NCBI RefSeq assembly: GCF_014596465.1
Contig: NZ_MECK01000632.1
Location: forward strand, 46,141 to 110,140
DNA: 64,000 nt
Origin: Streptomyces sp. CBMA123
GTDB lineage: Bacteria; Actinomycetota; Actinomycetes; Streptomycetales; Streptomycetaceae
Direction: 5' to 3'
The position numbers were made by a program, and so were the translations under genes. This document shows positions 17,252 through 25,515 of this stretch, one piece after another. The first letter of the stretch is position 1. Each line of letters opens with the position of its first letter. The notes beneath the pieces are model-generated. The model searched no databases. It was not told the DNA's origin and was given only the letters and a program-made list of their open reading frames with translations.

Positions 17252-18172
17252 CTAGGGGCGCTGCTCGGCTGCCGCAGGCGCGGTGCTCAGCTGGGTGGCC
17301 AGGTTGCTCAAGGCGGTTTGGTCGTCGGCCGCCGTCAGCGCGCCAGCTCCGGGAATGTCTGCGGGGACGGCGAACTGGAGGGATGTCAGGACGTTTTGAT
17401 GGCGAACCAGGTAAATGTGGCCGGTCTGCGGGCCGGGGGCGGACATCCCGGCGACGGCGGTCCACTGCCGCGAGTAGGCGGTGCCCTCGGCGGTCGTGGC
17501 GGTCGTGGCGACCTGGGCGTCCTGCGGCAGCTTCGCGGCGCTCTGCAGGGCGCGGGACTGCTGCTGGCAGGTGTTCATGGCGCTGAGGAGGTCCGTGTAC
17601 GCCTGCTGGGCCGTCGCGGCGTCGGTGAAGGTGAAGGTGTCCTGGATAGCCGGGGTCTTGAAGCTGCTGACGTAGCCCTGCTGCTGCCAGGTCGTGGCGC
17701 CCTTGACGGCGGCGCACTCGTTGAGGCGCACGTCATGCGCGGTGGCCTGGGTCTTCGGCTGCGCGATCGGCTTCCAGGCGGCAGCGGCGTTGTCGGGCAG
17801 CTGCGCGGGCGGCAGGGGGGCGGGTGCGGCCGCCGGCGCACGGTCCGCCTGCTTGGAAGTGGCGGCCGCGCCCGGTGCGGGAGGAGCCGGCCGCGCTGCT
17901 GCCGCGGTGCCGGCGGCAGTCGGCTGGGAGGTGGGCGTCTGCGGGCCCTGTCCGGTCGCTCCGACCGGCGAGTCGGCCGGCGTCGTGACCGGAGTCGACG
18001 AGGCTGCCGGGGCGGATGGGGCTGCGGCGGACGCCGACGGAACCGGCGTGCTTGCGGGCGCTGCCGCCGAGGCCTGGGCGCCGGTGTCTAGGCCAGCCCA
18101 GGCGAAACCGCCGGCGGCGACGGCGCACACCGCGACGGCAGCGCGGACGAGAGTCGAAGTCTTGGTGGCCAC
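17252..18172 (-). CDS. Exported protein with Ala/Pro/Ser-rich stalk
   Basis: This 306-residue protein starts at GTG 18172, preceded by AGGAG. It has an N-terminal signal or anchor segment (VRAAVAVCAVAAGGFAWAG), a long Ala/Pro/Ser/Thr-rich low-complexity stalk to about residue 130, and a globular C-terminal domain. That domain has LNECAAVKG, WQQQGYVSSF and MNTCQQQSR; two cysteines could pair. Its layout recalls PknH-type extracellular sensor domains, but this is a weak resemblance. It lies 54 bp upstream of the NlpC-propeller gene on the same strand and may be cotranscribed, so a cell-envelope role is likely. Confidence 0.75.
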   Translation of the reverse strand: MATKTSTLVRAAVAVCAVAAGGFAWAGLDTGAQASAAAPASTPVPSASAAAPSAPAASSTPVTTPADSPVGATGQGPQTPTSQPTAAGTAAAARPAPPAPGAAATSKQADRAPAAAPAPLPPAQLPDNAAAAWKPIAQPKTQATAHDVRLNECAAVKGATTWQQQGYVSSFKTPAIQDTFTFTDAATAQQAYTDLLSAMNTCQQQSRALQSAAKLPQDAQVATTATTAEGTAYSRQWTAVAGMSAPGPQTGHIYLVRHQNVLTSLQFAVPADIPGAGALTAADDQTALSNLATQLSTAPAAAEQRP

Positions 18173-18416
18173 AGGGGTTCTCCTGAGTTGGCGCGGAGTG
18201 GGTGTCTGGTATCAGGGCGGTGGCAGTAGAGGGCGGCCCGGAAGGCTCGCTCAGGGCACGCCGGCAGGACGCCCGGCGCGATCAGGGCTGCGGCAGGGCA
18301 GAAGGCGCCGGCGAAGGCTCAGGGAGTGGAAGGAGGGCGGCGAATCGAGCGCGGCCCGGGTTCGCGCCGCAGGCCCGGACGCCGGCCGGACGGAGCGGGC
18401 CGGGCGGGCGCGGTGC

Positions 18417-18734
18417 TCAAGCGGTGGTGATGCCCTCGCATGCCGTGAGCGGCTCGGGCGACAGGTAGCGCCGGTTGAGCCGGGGCGAGGTCCGGTGGCT
18501 TCGGGCGATCAGGGTGTGGGCGCGCTGGAGGGCGCTCGGCACGCCGGGGGAGTCCGGGGTCAGCAGGTAGATCAGGAGGTCGACCCGTCCGGGTTCGGCA
18601 CGTGCGCTGACGTGCTGGAGCCCGTCGCCGGGCAGGCAGTGGGCCCACAGGGCGTCCACGACCTCGGCTTCGTGGCTCGACTGGACGCCGCCGTCGGACT
18701 GTCGGGGGATCAGGCTGACGTAGATGATCTCCAT
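18417..18734 (-). CDS. 105-residue hypothetical partner of the small secreted peptide
   Basis: ATG 18734 opens MEIIYVSLIPRQSDGGVQSS only seven bases after the stop of the small peptide gene, so the two are probably translated from one message. The protein is soluble, with a VDLLIYLLTPDSPGVPSALQ core and a C-terminal RRYLSPEPLTACEG. I do not recognise it. The pairing with an exported peptide and a divergent LuxR regulator suggests a role in making, sensing or modifying the peptide, but no motif shows this. Confidence 0.7.
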   Translation of the reverse strand: MEIIYVSLIPRQSDGGVQSSHEAEVVDALWAHCLPGDGLQHVSARAEPGRVDLLIYLLTPDSPGVPSALQRAHTLIARSHRTSPRLNRRYLSPEPLTACEGITTA

Positions 18735-18741
18735 GACCGGC

Positions 18742-18888
18742 TCATCCGCCCCAGCCGGTGCTGTCCAGGGACACGGCCGGGGCCGGGGCGCCAACCGGGG
18801 CCGCCACGGCGGCGGAGGGCACGAGGGTGATTGCGGCGAGGGTGACGGTGGCGACCGCGGCGGCCTGGGCGATACGGGTGCGGAGCAT
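18742..18888 (-). CDS. 48-residue secreted peptide precursor
   Basis: ATG 18888 encodes MLRTRIAQAAAVATVTLAAI, followed by a short region ending VAAPVGAPAPAV and a mature tail of SLDSTGWGG. It has a basic start, a hydrophobic core and Ala-x-Ala-like cleavage sites, so a signal peptide is clear; the exported product would be about 10-20 residues. The TGA is seven bases before the next start. No cysteines or lanthipeptide motif are present. A signalling peptide is inferred from size and from the divergent LuxR-type regulator at 19241. Confidence 0.7.
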   Translation of the reverse strand: MLRTRIAQAAAVATVTLAAITLVPSAAVAAPVGAPAPAVSLDSTGWGG

Positions 18889-19240
18889 GGTGGGAGTCCT
18901 TCACTGCTGATGGGTGTGGCTGTCCTGTGCCGGCAGGGCGCCCCGCGGTTGGCGCTTCGTCCGGTTGCCGCCCGGGGTCTCTCCCTGGCGGCGATGAACA
19001 GCTTTGCCGCTCGCCGGCGCCGCCGGAAGGTGTTCCGGCTGTCGCCTACCGGACTGTCCGGAGTCGGACATGTGCCGCATGTACATGACATAGCTTTTGC
19101 TGCAGTGACCTGCGACGCAATCCCCGCATGGATGGCGCAAGGCGGCGCAAACCGCCCGAGTGGATCTTGAGTGAAGTATCGAAAAGCTGCTTGGATGGCC
19201 CCGAACGTTTGATCGTCCGACAGGGCTACCGGGGGGAATC
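18889..19240. promoter_or_regulatory. Divergent promoter region, LuxR gene versus peptide operon
   Basis: These 352 bases lie between two divergent starts and are less GC-rich than their surroundings, especially around 19070-19120 (GTACATGACATAGC, TTTTGCTGCAG). Promoters for both directions must lie here. A GGGGGG run sits just before the regulator's ATG. I could not pick out a convincing operator. Confidence 0.4.
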
Positions 19241-20212
19241 ATGCTTGAGGTGCTGGGACTGACCGCTCCGGCCGCAGCGGTGTACCAGGCCATGCTCGAC
19301 CATCCCGCTTTCAGCGTGGACGACATCGCCATCCACTGCGGCCTGACCCCCGTCCAGGTGCACGACCACCTCGACGAGCTGAGTCGGCTCACCCTCGTGC
19401 GTGCCTCCGCCGATCGGCCCGGACAGATGCGTGCCGTGAGCCCCGAGATCGGCCTGGCCGGCATCCTCGCCGGCCAGGAGGCCGAACTCGCCGCCCGCCA
19501 GGCCCAACTGGCGGCCTCACGCGCCGCCGTCACCCGCATGGTCGCCGAACGCGCCGAGCACCGCACCACCCACGGCGAACGCCTCCTCGGCATGGATGCC
19601 ATCCGCAGCCGCCTCGAACGAATCGGTCACAGCGCCACCACCGAAATCCTCAGCAGCCAGCCCGCCAACCAGCGCCCCGAGGACCTCGCCGCCAGCCGCC
19701 CCACCGACGCCGAGGCGCTCGGGCGCGGCATCACGATGCGCACCCTCTACCAGGACGCCACCCGCAACCAGCGCCATGTCGCGGCCTACGCCCACTGGCT
19801 CCTCGGCCAGGGCAGCGAAGTCCGCACCGCCCCCACCATCCCCCAGCGCATGGTCGTCTTCGACCGCACCCAGGCACTGGTCCCCATCGACCCCGAGGAC
19901 AACCGCAAGGGCGCCCTGTACGTCACCGAACCCGGCATCCTCGCCGCCCTGCTTGACTTCTTCGAACAGGCCTGGAATACGGCCGTCCCCCTCGGCGCCA
20001 CCACGCCCGAAGATCCCCGGACCAGCCTCACTCCCACCGAACGCGAACTTCTGCGCCTGCTCAGCTCCGGCCTCACCGACGACGCCGCCGGCCAGCGCCT
20101 CGGCATCTCTTCACGCACCGTCGGCCGCCACATGTCCTCGGTCATGGAACGCCTCGGCGCCAGCAGCCGCTTTGAAGCAGGCATCAAAGCCGCCCACCAG
20201 GGCTGGCTCTGA
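19241..20212 (+). CDS. LuxR-type regulator with TrmB-like N-terminus
   Basis: This 323-residue regulator starts at ATG 19241 after a GGGGGGAATC ribosome site. Residues ~1-70 form a winged helix (VYQAMLDHPAFSVDDIAIHC, VHDHLDELSRLTLV) of the TrmB type. A central helical part and sensor-like region with RTLYQDATRNQRHVA follow. The C-terminal LuxR helix-turn-helix is at ~260-320 (LTPTERELLRLLSSGLTDDA, GISSRTVGRHM). No receiver domain is present, so activity probably responds to a small ligand or peptide. It is divergent from the small secreted peptide gene, its most likely target. Confidence 0.85.
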   Translation: MLEVLGLTAPAAAVYQAMLDHPAFSVDDIAIHCGLTPVQVHDHLDELSRLTLVRASADRPGQMRAVSPEIGLAGILAGQEAELAARQAQLAASRAAVTRMVAERAEHRTTHGERLLGMDAIRSRLERIGHSATTEILSSQPANQRPEDLAASRPTDAEALGRGITMRTLYQDATRNQRHVAAYAHWLLGQGSEVRTAPTIPQRMVVFDRTQALVPIDPEDNRKGALYVTEPGILAALLDFFEQAWNTAVPLGATTPEDPRTSLTPTERELLRLLSSGLTDDAAGQRLGISSRTVGRHMSSVMERLGASSRFEAGIKAAHQGWL

Positions 20213-20251
20213 ACCGACCCCTCCCCGGCCGGACACCCAAGACGCCCTCTG

Positions 20252-20303
20252 CAGACCCCCGTTGCATGTTCACTCTTTCGAGTGAACATGCAACGGGGGT
20301 CTG
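20252..20303. terminator. Perfect 24-bp inverted repeat, TTTC loop
   Basis: Two perfect 24-base arms starting CAGACCCCCGTTGC and a four-base TTTC loop follow the LuxR stop by 39 bp. It is a very strong hairpin for terminating the LuxR message. It would also stop the fragment converging from the right. The inner arm TTGCATGTTCACTC is much less GC-rich than the flanks, so an acquired inverted repeat is also possible. Confidence 0.7.
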
Positions 20304-20309
20304 TGCGCC

Positions 20310-20546
20310 ATCCCACAACTGCCGCATCATCAGGCGCACCATCTCGATGCTGGCCTGCGGATCGGTGCCCTCGATCTCGAAGACGAGCAGGTTCGCGATC
20401 TTCGGCAGCTCACACAGCATCATGCCGAGCGTCGCCCGGGCGTGGTTGGGCTGCACGGTAGCGTGGGCCGCCGACTCCACCACCTTGATCGCCTCACCCC
20501 GTTGCCGTAGAGGTTCAGCCCGCTGTACAGCACCGGTATTTGACAC
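20310..20546 (-). pseudogene. Unidentified gene fragment
   Basis: About 65 codons of good protein character (AIKVVESAAHATVQPNHAR, LPKIANLLVFEIEG, ASIEMVRLMMRQLWDGA) are bounded by the hairpin at 20252 and by unrelated sequence near 20540. In the preceding codons another frame reads LYSGLNLYGNG, so a frameshift may also be present. I cannot name the parent gene. No start codon context is visible. Confidence 0.4.
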
Positions 20547-20573
20547 CTCCCCGCGGAGCGGCGGCGCCGGGGA

Positions 20574-20732
20574 TCAGCCGGCGGATTCCTGCTCGGCCTG
20601 CCACCGCTCGGCGAGCTCCTGCTTCCAGCCCTTGGGCGGCGGCCACGGCACGCCCCACGCAGCGAACTGCGCCCGGGTCCAACCGCCGGCAGGGGTGCGG
20701 GCGGCTTCGATCTCATCGGGAGAAGGAGTCAC
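20574..20732 (-). CDS. 52-residue hypothetical protein
   Basis: GTG 20732 opens VTPSPDEIEAARTPAGGWTR, followed by AQFAAWGVPWPPPKGWKQEL. The GVPWPPPKGW motif is characteristic of small actinomycete phage- or plasmid-associated proteins of unknown role. There is no strong ribosome site, so it could be the tail of a longer lost gene. Confidence 0.5.
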   Translation of the reverse strand: MTPSPDEIEAARTPAGGWTRAQFAAWGVPWPPPKGWKQELAERWQAEQESAG

Positions 20733-20923
20733 GGCACCGATGATGCCGGAGTTCCGCGGACACTGGGCGAGGTCGAGAGGACTGGGGCGCGGCTGCCGGA
20801 GAGCTTTGGCCTGCTGCCGGGCGGTAGGTGACAGGGCGCCGGGCCGCCGGAACTGCACCGCGACCGGCAGATCAGCCGTTCGGTACCGGACCTGGATTCC
20901 TCCCGGCGACGCCCTGCCTGGAG

Positions 20924-21298
20924 CTAGACGGGAAAGCTGTCGACGAACGCGTCCAGGCCGCCAGCCAGGTCGAGGGGTTGCAGGTCGGCGTCGTAGTCGA
21001 TCCACCAGACCACCGGCACGGTGGGCGCGAGTTCGCGCAGCACGGCGTAGAGGACGGTGAGCGGGGCCGAGTGCGGTTCCCGGTCCTCGAACGAGAAGGC
21101 GCCGTGTCGCAGGTTGTACGACAGCTCCGCCCACTGGCCGGGCGCGGCTTCGACGTGGATCTCCAGGAAGTTCTCGAAGGCTCCGCTCACGGTCGCGTCC
21201 GGCCAGTGCCTGCGGACGCAGTCCTTGACCTGTTCGCCGGTGAAGGTCCAGGGCCCGGCGTGCTCGCGGTCGGCGCTGACGTAGAAGGTGGATCCCAC
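20924..21298 (-). CDS. Putative immunity protein next to toxin tail
   Basis: GTG 21298 opens a 124-residue acidic protein (VGSTFYVSADREHAGPW, then PDATVSGAFENFLEIHVEA, VVWWIDYDADLQPLDL). It has no signal or membrane segment. Its start lies 45 bp after the stop of the toxin-like C-terminal fragment at 21343-21596 on the same strand, the usual position and size of an immunity gene in polymorphic toxin loci. Pairing is inferred from position only, and the family is not recognised. CTG or other starts a little upstream are possible. Confidence 0.6.
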   Translation of the reverse strand: MGSTFYVSADREHAGPWTFTGEQVKDCVRRHWPDATVSGAFENFLEIHVEAAPGQWAELSYNLRHGAFSFEDREPHSAPLTVLYAVLRELAPTVPVVWWIDYDADLQPLDLAGGLDAFVDSFPV

Positions 21299-21342
21299 GG
21301 GGCTGTTCTCGATTCTCTCGGTGCTGTGGCTCGTGTCCGTGG

Positions 21343-21596
21343 TCAGGGCTCGATGCGGACGCGTCCTTTGACGCCCTGGGCGGTCATCAGGCCCTGGAAG
21401 TAGGAGCTGGCCTTCGCGTCGTTGGTGATCAGTTCGAGGTGGTTGACCTTGTTGCGGGGGTCCTTCAGGGCGGAGGCGTACTTCTCCAGCTTCTTCGACT
21501 CGCCGTCCATCGTGTTCTCGTACACGAAGTCGAAGACACCGTCGGCGTTGTCGAGGCGGAACGGCGACTTGCAGCTCTTCTGCTGGCCGATGTGCC
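21343..21596 (-). pseudogene. Orphan C-terminal toxin domain fragment
   Basis: About 80 codons end at 21343: RLDNADGVFDFVYENTMDG, KKLEKYASALKDPRNKVNHL, ELITNDAKASSYFQGLM and a terminal GRVRIEP. The style matches C-terminal nuclease-type modules (restriction-endonuclease-fold toxins) of actinomycete polymorphic toxins. No delivery domain or start precedes it; upstream sequence becomes non-coding near 21600. It may be a displaced toxin cassette kept next to its immunity gene. The toxin family assignment is tentative. Confidence 0.5.
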
Positions 21597-21734
21597 GGGT
21601 GGGCGGGGGGACCGCCGGGGTGATTCGGCGGTGTGTCGGATCGGTTGCCGGCCTGGGGCCGGGCTGTGTGATTCAGGGTGGCGGAAGACCATGCCCTGCC
21701 GGGCATTCCCTTTTCCGCCTTCTGGGAGTAGATC

Positions 21735-23519
21735 GTGACTTTCTCGCTGTCGGTTGCCGGTGGCCGGCCAGGGTCGGGTGTGAGCGGGTACCGCACCGGT
21801 TGGGCGGGCCGCCGTGGACGCGCGCTGGCCGTTGCGGCTGGCATGCTCTGTGCCGCCGGTATCACCCCGGTGGCGCTGCCCGGGACCGCCCAAGCCCAGG
21901 GCACCTGCACGACCTCCGGTAACACCACCACCTGCACGTTCGCCTTCACCGGCGCCGAGCAGACATTCACCGTCCCGGGCGGCGTCACCCAGGTCGACGT
22001 CACGGCGATCGGCGCGGCCGGCGGCCTGGAGGGACTCGGTCACGCCAGCGGGGGCCGTGGCGCTCAGGTGTCGGGCACTCTCACCGGACTGTCCGGCGGA
22101 CAGACGCTCTACGTCGAAGTCGGCGGCACCGCCACCAACAACGGATCCTGTTACCCGACGTCGCTGTGCACCGGCGGCTTCAACGGCGGCGGCAACACCC
22201 ACTTCGGCGGCGGCGGTGGCGGAGCCTCCGACATCCGCACCCAGTCCCGCACCGTCCCCCTCACCACCATCGACTCCCGTCTCGTCGTAGCCGCGGGCGG
22301 CGGTGGAGCCGGTGAGGCCGGTCAAAGCCCCTGCCCGGGAAGCCCGGGTGGGGATGCCGGCCAGCCGGGCGCGAACGGGGCGTGCAGCGGAGGAACCGGC
22401 GGCGGGGCGGGCACGGCCACCCAAGGCGGCGCCGGCGGCGCCGGGGGCGGCGGGACACCGTCCGGTACGCCCGGCACACTCGGCACCGGCGGCAACGGCG
22501 GCCTGAACACGGGCGGCGGAGGAGGAGGCGGCTTCTACGGCGGAGGCGGCGGCGGCAACATCAACCCCCTGATCACCCCGGCCGGAAGTGCGGGTGGCGG
22601 GGGAGGTGGCTCGTCCCTCGTCCCCGCCGGCGGCACCGGCCCCACGGTGACCAGCGCCGCCGCGAGCATCACCATCAGCTACACCACCCAGCCCACGGTG
22701 ACGACCACGCTCACGACCTCGCCGAACCCGTCGCTGTTCGGGCACCCGGTCACGCTCACCGACACCGTCTGCCCCACCGGCGGCTCCACCGCGACCCCGA
22801 CCGGCACCGTCACCTTCGCCGACGCCGGCGCCACCCTCGGCACCGCCCCACTGTCCCCCGGCGGAGGCGACCACTGTGCCCAGGCCCAGCTGACCTGGTC
22901 GAACCTGCTGCCCGGCAGCCACACCCTGACCGCCCAGTACAGCGGCGACACCACCTACCCGGCCCCCGCGCTGGAGAGCGCCACCCAGACGGTCAACTGC
23001 ACCCGCACCGTCACCGGCTCGGTGGCCAGCGTCGTCGCCACCGGTGAGAGCACCTGCGTCCTCAACGCCACCGTCCACGGCAACGTCGCAGCCGGCCCGG
23101 GCACCGCCCTGTTCATGGGCAACTCCACCGTCCAAGGCGACATCGCCTCCTCCGGCTCCACCCTGATCGGCGTGTGCGGCACCACCGCCACCGGCTCCCT
23201 CGCCGTCTACGGCGCCAGCGGGTTCGTCGTCATCGGTGATCCCGGCGACGATTACTGCGCCGCCAACCAGATCAACCAGAAGGTGGCGCTCAGCAACAAC
23301 ACCGGCGGCCTGGAACTCGTCGGCAACCACATCGGCCAAAGCGTGGCGGTCTTCGGCAACAGCGGCACCGGCCCCTTCCCCGAGGACAACCGCCCCGAGA
23401 TCGAAGGCAACACCATCGGCGGCTCCCTGGCCTGCTTCGGCAACACCCCGCCCCCCACCAACGACGGCCACCCCAACACCGTCACCGGCGCCCGCGCGGG
23501 CCAGTGCAGCACCCTCTAA
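21735..23519 (+). CDS. Large secreted Gly-rich protein with Ig-like domain
   Basis: This 594-residue protein starts at GTG 21735 with GGGAG eight bases upstream. It has a long signal peptide (ALAVAAGMLCAAGITPVAL...AQA). Residues ~60-330 form a glycine-rich adhesive-type domain (FTVPGGVTQVDVTAIGAAGG, long Gly runs with FYGGGGGG). Next comes a bacterial Ig-like repeat (PSLFGHPVTLTDTV, GTVTFADAG, LTAQYSGDT) and a C-terminal region of short beta repeats (TVHGNVAAGPGTALFMGNS, VQGDIASSGSTL). It probably acts outside the cell, in adhesion or matrix. There is no LPxTG-like signal. Confidence 0.8.
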   Translation: MTFSLSVAGGRPGSGVSGYRTGWAGRRGRALAVAAGMLCAAGITPVALPGTAQAQGTCTTSGNTTTCTFAFTGAEQTFTVPGGVTQVDVTAIGAAGGLEGLGHASGGRGAQVSGTLTGLSGGQTLYVEVGGTATNNGSCYPTSLCTGGFNGGGNTHFGGGGGGASDIRTQSRTVPLTTIDSRLVVAAGGGGAGEAGQSPCPGSPGGDAGQPGANGACSGGTGGGAGTATQGGAGGAGGGGTPSGTPGTLGTGGNGGLNTGGGGGGGFYGGGGGGNINPLITPAGSAGGGGGGSSLVPAGGTGPTVTSAAASITISYTTQPTVTTTLTTSPNPSLFGHPVTLTDTVCPTGGSTATPTGTVTFADAGATLGTAPLSPGGGDHCAQAQLTWSNLLPGSHTLTAQYSGDTTYPAPALESATQTVNCTRTVTGSVASVVATGESTCVLNATVHGNVAAGPGTALFMGNSTVQGDIASSGSTLIGVCGTTATGSLAVYGASGFVVIGDPGDDYCAANQINQKVALSNNTGGLELVGNHIGQSVAVFGNSGTGPFPEDNRPEIEGNTIGGSLACFGNTPPPTNDGHPNTVTGARAGQCSTL

Positions 23520-23559
23520 CCCACCTGGCCCGGAACCCCGCCCCCGGGTAAGCCCACAG

Positions 23560-23602
23560 AGCCCGCGCCCGCTGCCACACCCCACGCAGCGGACGCGGGC
23601 TC
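23560..23602 (+). terminator. Terminator of the Gly-rich protein gene
   Basis: GAGCCCGCGCCCGCTGC pairs with GCAGCGGACGCGGGCTC around a CACACCCCAC loop, 40 bp after the stop codon. The stem has one unpaired base. Confidence 0.7.
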
Positions 23603-23782
23603 CTCGCGTCACCCGGCGCCGCTCCAGACCGCGGGTGCCGGAGTCATGGAAGAAGGGCCACGAGCACCGCACGCCGCCGGCGGGAACGCGGGTGACTCCC
23701 ATTCACGCGAACAACGCCTATTCGAGCAGACGCGCGACTCCCAATCTCATGTCGAAACGACGGCACAACCCGCGTACATAGC

Positions 23783-23824
23783 CAGCAGCAGGAACTCCAC
23801 CTCGGTCGCCCAGTCGGTCACGGT
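23783..23824 (-). pseudogene. 42-bp replication-relaxation fragment
   Basis: The minus strand here repeats, almost base for base, the VTDWATEVEFLL coding segment of the broken gene at 7296-8379. Both sides are unrelated. The surrounding stretch 23603-24119 otherwise holds no recognised gene. Confidence 0.6.
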
Positions 23825-24119
23825 GCCGACCCCGCCCGCGGCTTCGGGCGCGCTGCCGCCCAGGACGAACGCGGTGATCGTCTCGTTGACATCCGAATTC
23901 TTGAAATTCGTGGCCCCGCAGCCACCCGAAACAGTGCCGCAGACGGTCCCCAAAGGGCCGCGGCGGGATTGCGGTGGCGGTGCGCATCTCTCCCGGCCGG
24001 GCGCTCCCGATTGCCCCTCAGGAGCCCGTCAGCAGCCTCACCAAACCGGCCCTGACCTGGTGTTTTCTCGGAAATACCCTAGGCTGGGGGCTCTGTCGGA
24101 CACCCTCGGAGGGGGCATC

Positions 24120-25271
24120 ATGAGCGAGGAATCCACGGCGTACGACGCCAGCACGATCGTGGTTCTGGAGGGCCTGGAGGCCGTCCGGAAGCGGCCGGGG
24201 ATGTACATCGGATCGGTCGGTGAACGCGGCCTTCACCACCTGGTGTTCGAGGTCGCCGAGCGGGCACTGGACGAGATCCTCGGCGGCACCGCGAGCCGTG
24301 TCGAGATCACCCTCACCGCCGACGGCAGCGTCCGCGTCGCCGACGACGGCACGGGCCTCCCGGTCGAGCACGCCGGCCACAGCGACGGCCCTGCGCTGGA
24401 GAGCCGGCTGGCCGTGCTCTGCTGCGGGGCGCAGCCTGTCAGCCGGCGCTCGTTGTCCGGCGGCTACTTCGGTGTGGGACTGGCCGTCGTCAACGCGTTG
24501 TCGGGCCGTCTGACGGCCGAGGTGCGACGCGACGGCGCCCGCTGGGTGCTGGAGTACGAGCGAGGCGTAGCCGTCGCGCCGCCCGCCTGCACCGGACCGG
24601 CCGGCGGCGGCGGGACCGCGATCACCTTCCGGCCCGATGCCGAGATCTTCGAGACGCTGGAGTTCTCGTTCGACACACTGGCCGAGCGCTTCAGGGAACT
24701 GGCCTTCCTGAACCGTGAGTTGGACATCACCCTGACCGATGACCGCGAGCCCGCGGTGCCCCGGGCTGTCCGCTTCCGCTTCCCGGGCGGCCCGAGGGAC
24801 CACATCGCAGAGCAGAGCGCCCCCCTCCATCCGGACGTGATCGGCCTCGAACGCGAGTACTCCGAAATGGAGGGAAGCGTCGAGGTGGCCCTGCGCTGGT
24901 GCGACTCCGCCGAGGAGCGGCTCGCAAGCTACGCCAACAGCCTGCCGACCACCGGCGGCGGCACGCACGAGCTCGGCTTCCGCGACGGCCTGGCGGCCGC
25001 GGTCAACGCCTACGCCCGCGAGCAGCAACTGCTCACCCCGTCCGACCCCGACTTCACCCCCACCCAGCTCGGCGCGGGCCTGACGGCCGTCGTGTCGGTG
25101 AAGCTCGACCACCCCAAGCTCAAGGGGGCCACCCGCGACCGACTCGGCAACGAACCCGCCCGCGCCTGCGTCGCCGAGGCCGTCCGAGAACACCTGACCG
25201 CCTGGCTCCACGCCGAGCCGGCGCAGGCTACGGCCATCCTCACCCGAATCTCGACGACCCGACCCCACTGA
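24120..25271 (+). CDS. GyrB-like ATPase/transducer protein lacking key ATPase residues
   Basis: This 383-residue protein starts at ATG 24120 with GGAGGGGG just upstream. It matches DNA gyrase B from the ATP lid through the transducer domain (EGLEAVRKRPGMYIGSVG, VADDGTGLP, HPKLKGATRDRLGNEP) but ends before the TOPRIM domain; normal GyrB is about 650-690 residues. The Mg-ATP asparagine of the VxDNxxDE motif is Arg48 here (EVAERALDE). The QTK motif that contacts the gamma-phosphate is ATR (337-339), and the second glycine loop is GGYFGVG. ATP hydrolysis is therefore unlikely. It may be a gyrase modulator or resistance-type paralogue. No GyrA partner is present. Confidence 0.8.
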   Translation: MSEESTAYDASTIVVLEGLEAVRKRPGMYIGSVGERGLHHLVFEVAERALDEILGGTASRVEITLTADGSVRVADDGTGLPVEHAGHSDGPALESRLAVLCCGAQPVSRRSLSGGYFGVGLAVVNALSGRLTAEVRRDGARWVLEYERGVAVAPPACTGPAGGGGTAITFRPDAEIFETLEFSFDTLAERFRELAFLNRELDITLTDDREPAVPRAVRFRFPGGPRDHIAEQSAPLHPDVIGLEREYSEMEGSVEVALRWCDSAEERLASYANSLPTTGGGTHELGFRDGLAAAVNAYAREQQLLTPSDPDFTPTQLGAGLTAVVSVKLDHPKLKGATRDRLGNEPARACVAEAVREHLTAWLHAEPAQATAILTRISTTRPH

Positions 25272-25289
25272 CACCCGAGGCCCACCGGG

Positions 25290-25420
25290 GCGGATACCAG
25301 CACGGCCACCGGCACCCGCTTGGCCGAGGCAGGCAGCACCAGCGGGCCCAAGTCCTGCGCGACGCGGGCCTGCACGCACCCCGGCTCGCCGAGCACGGCG
25401 TCGACTGGGCGTGTTCTGGT
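25290..25420 (-). pseudogene. Replication-relaxation C-terminal fragment
   Basis: The minus strand reads QARVAQDLGPLVLPASAKRV, followed by VAVLVSAPVG, matching the end of replication-relaxation proteins (LGPLVLPAPTKRELVAALVS at 26770-26970). It lies directly after the GyrB-like stop codon. No larger gene context survives. Confidence 0.6.
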
Positions 25421-25473
25421 AGGTCCGGGCCCTGACGGGCGGTGTCCGGGGCTGGCGATACGCTGCTGCCGCC

Positions 25474-25515
25474 CCGAGAAGGCACCGAGGGCCGTCACCT
25501 GGCAGGTGGCGGCCC
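25474..25515 (+). terminator. Hairpin with GAGAAGGCAC lead, second copy
   Basis: GGGCCGTCACCT pairs, with one mismatch, with AGGTGGCGGCCC around loop GGC, preceded by CCCCGAGAAGGCACCGA. It shares lead and stem with the structure at 10435. It would terminate transcription from the GyrB-like gene. Confidence 0.55.

Noticed and set aside
21465..23702. 745-codon minus-strand frame over the Gly-rich gene
   Set aside because: Gly/Ala/Arg shadow; the plus strand has a signal peptide, domain order and terminator.
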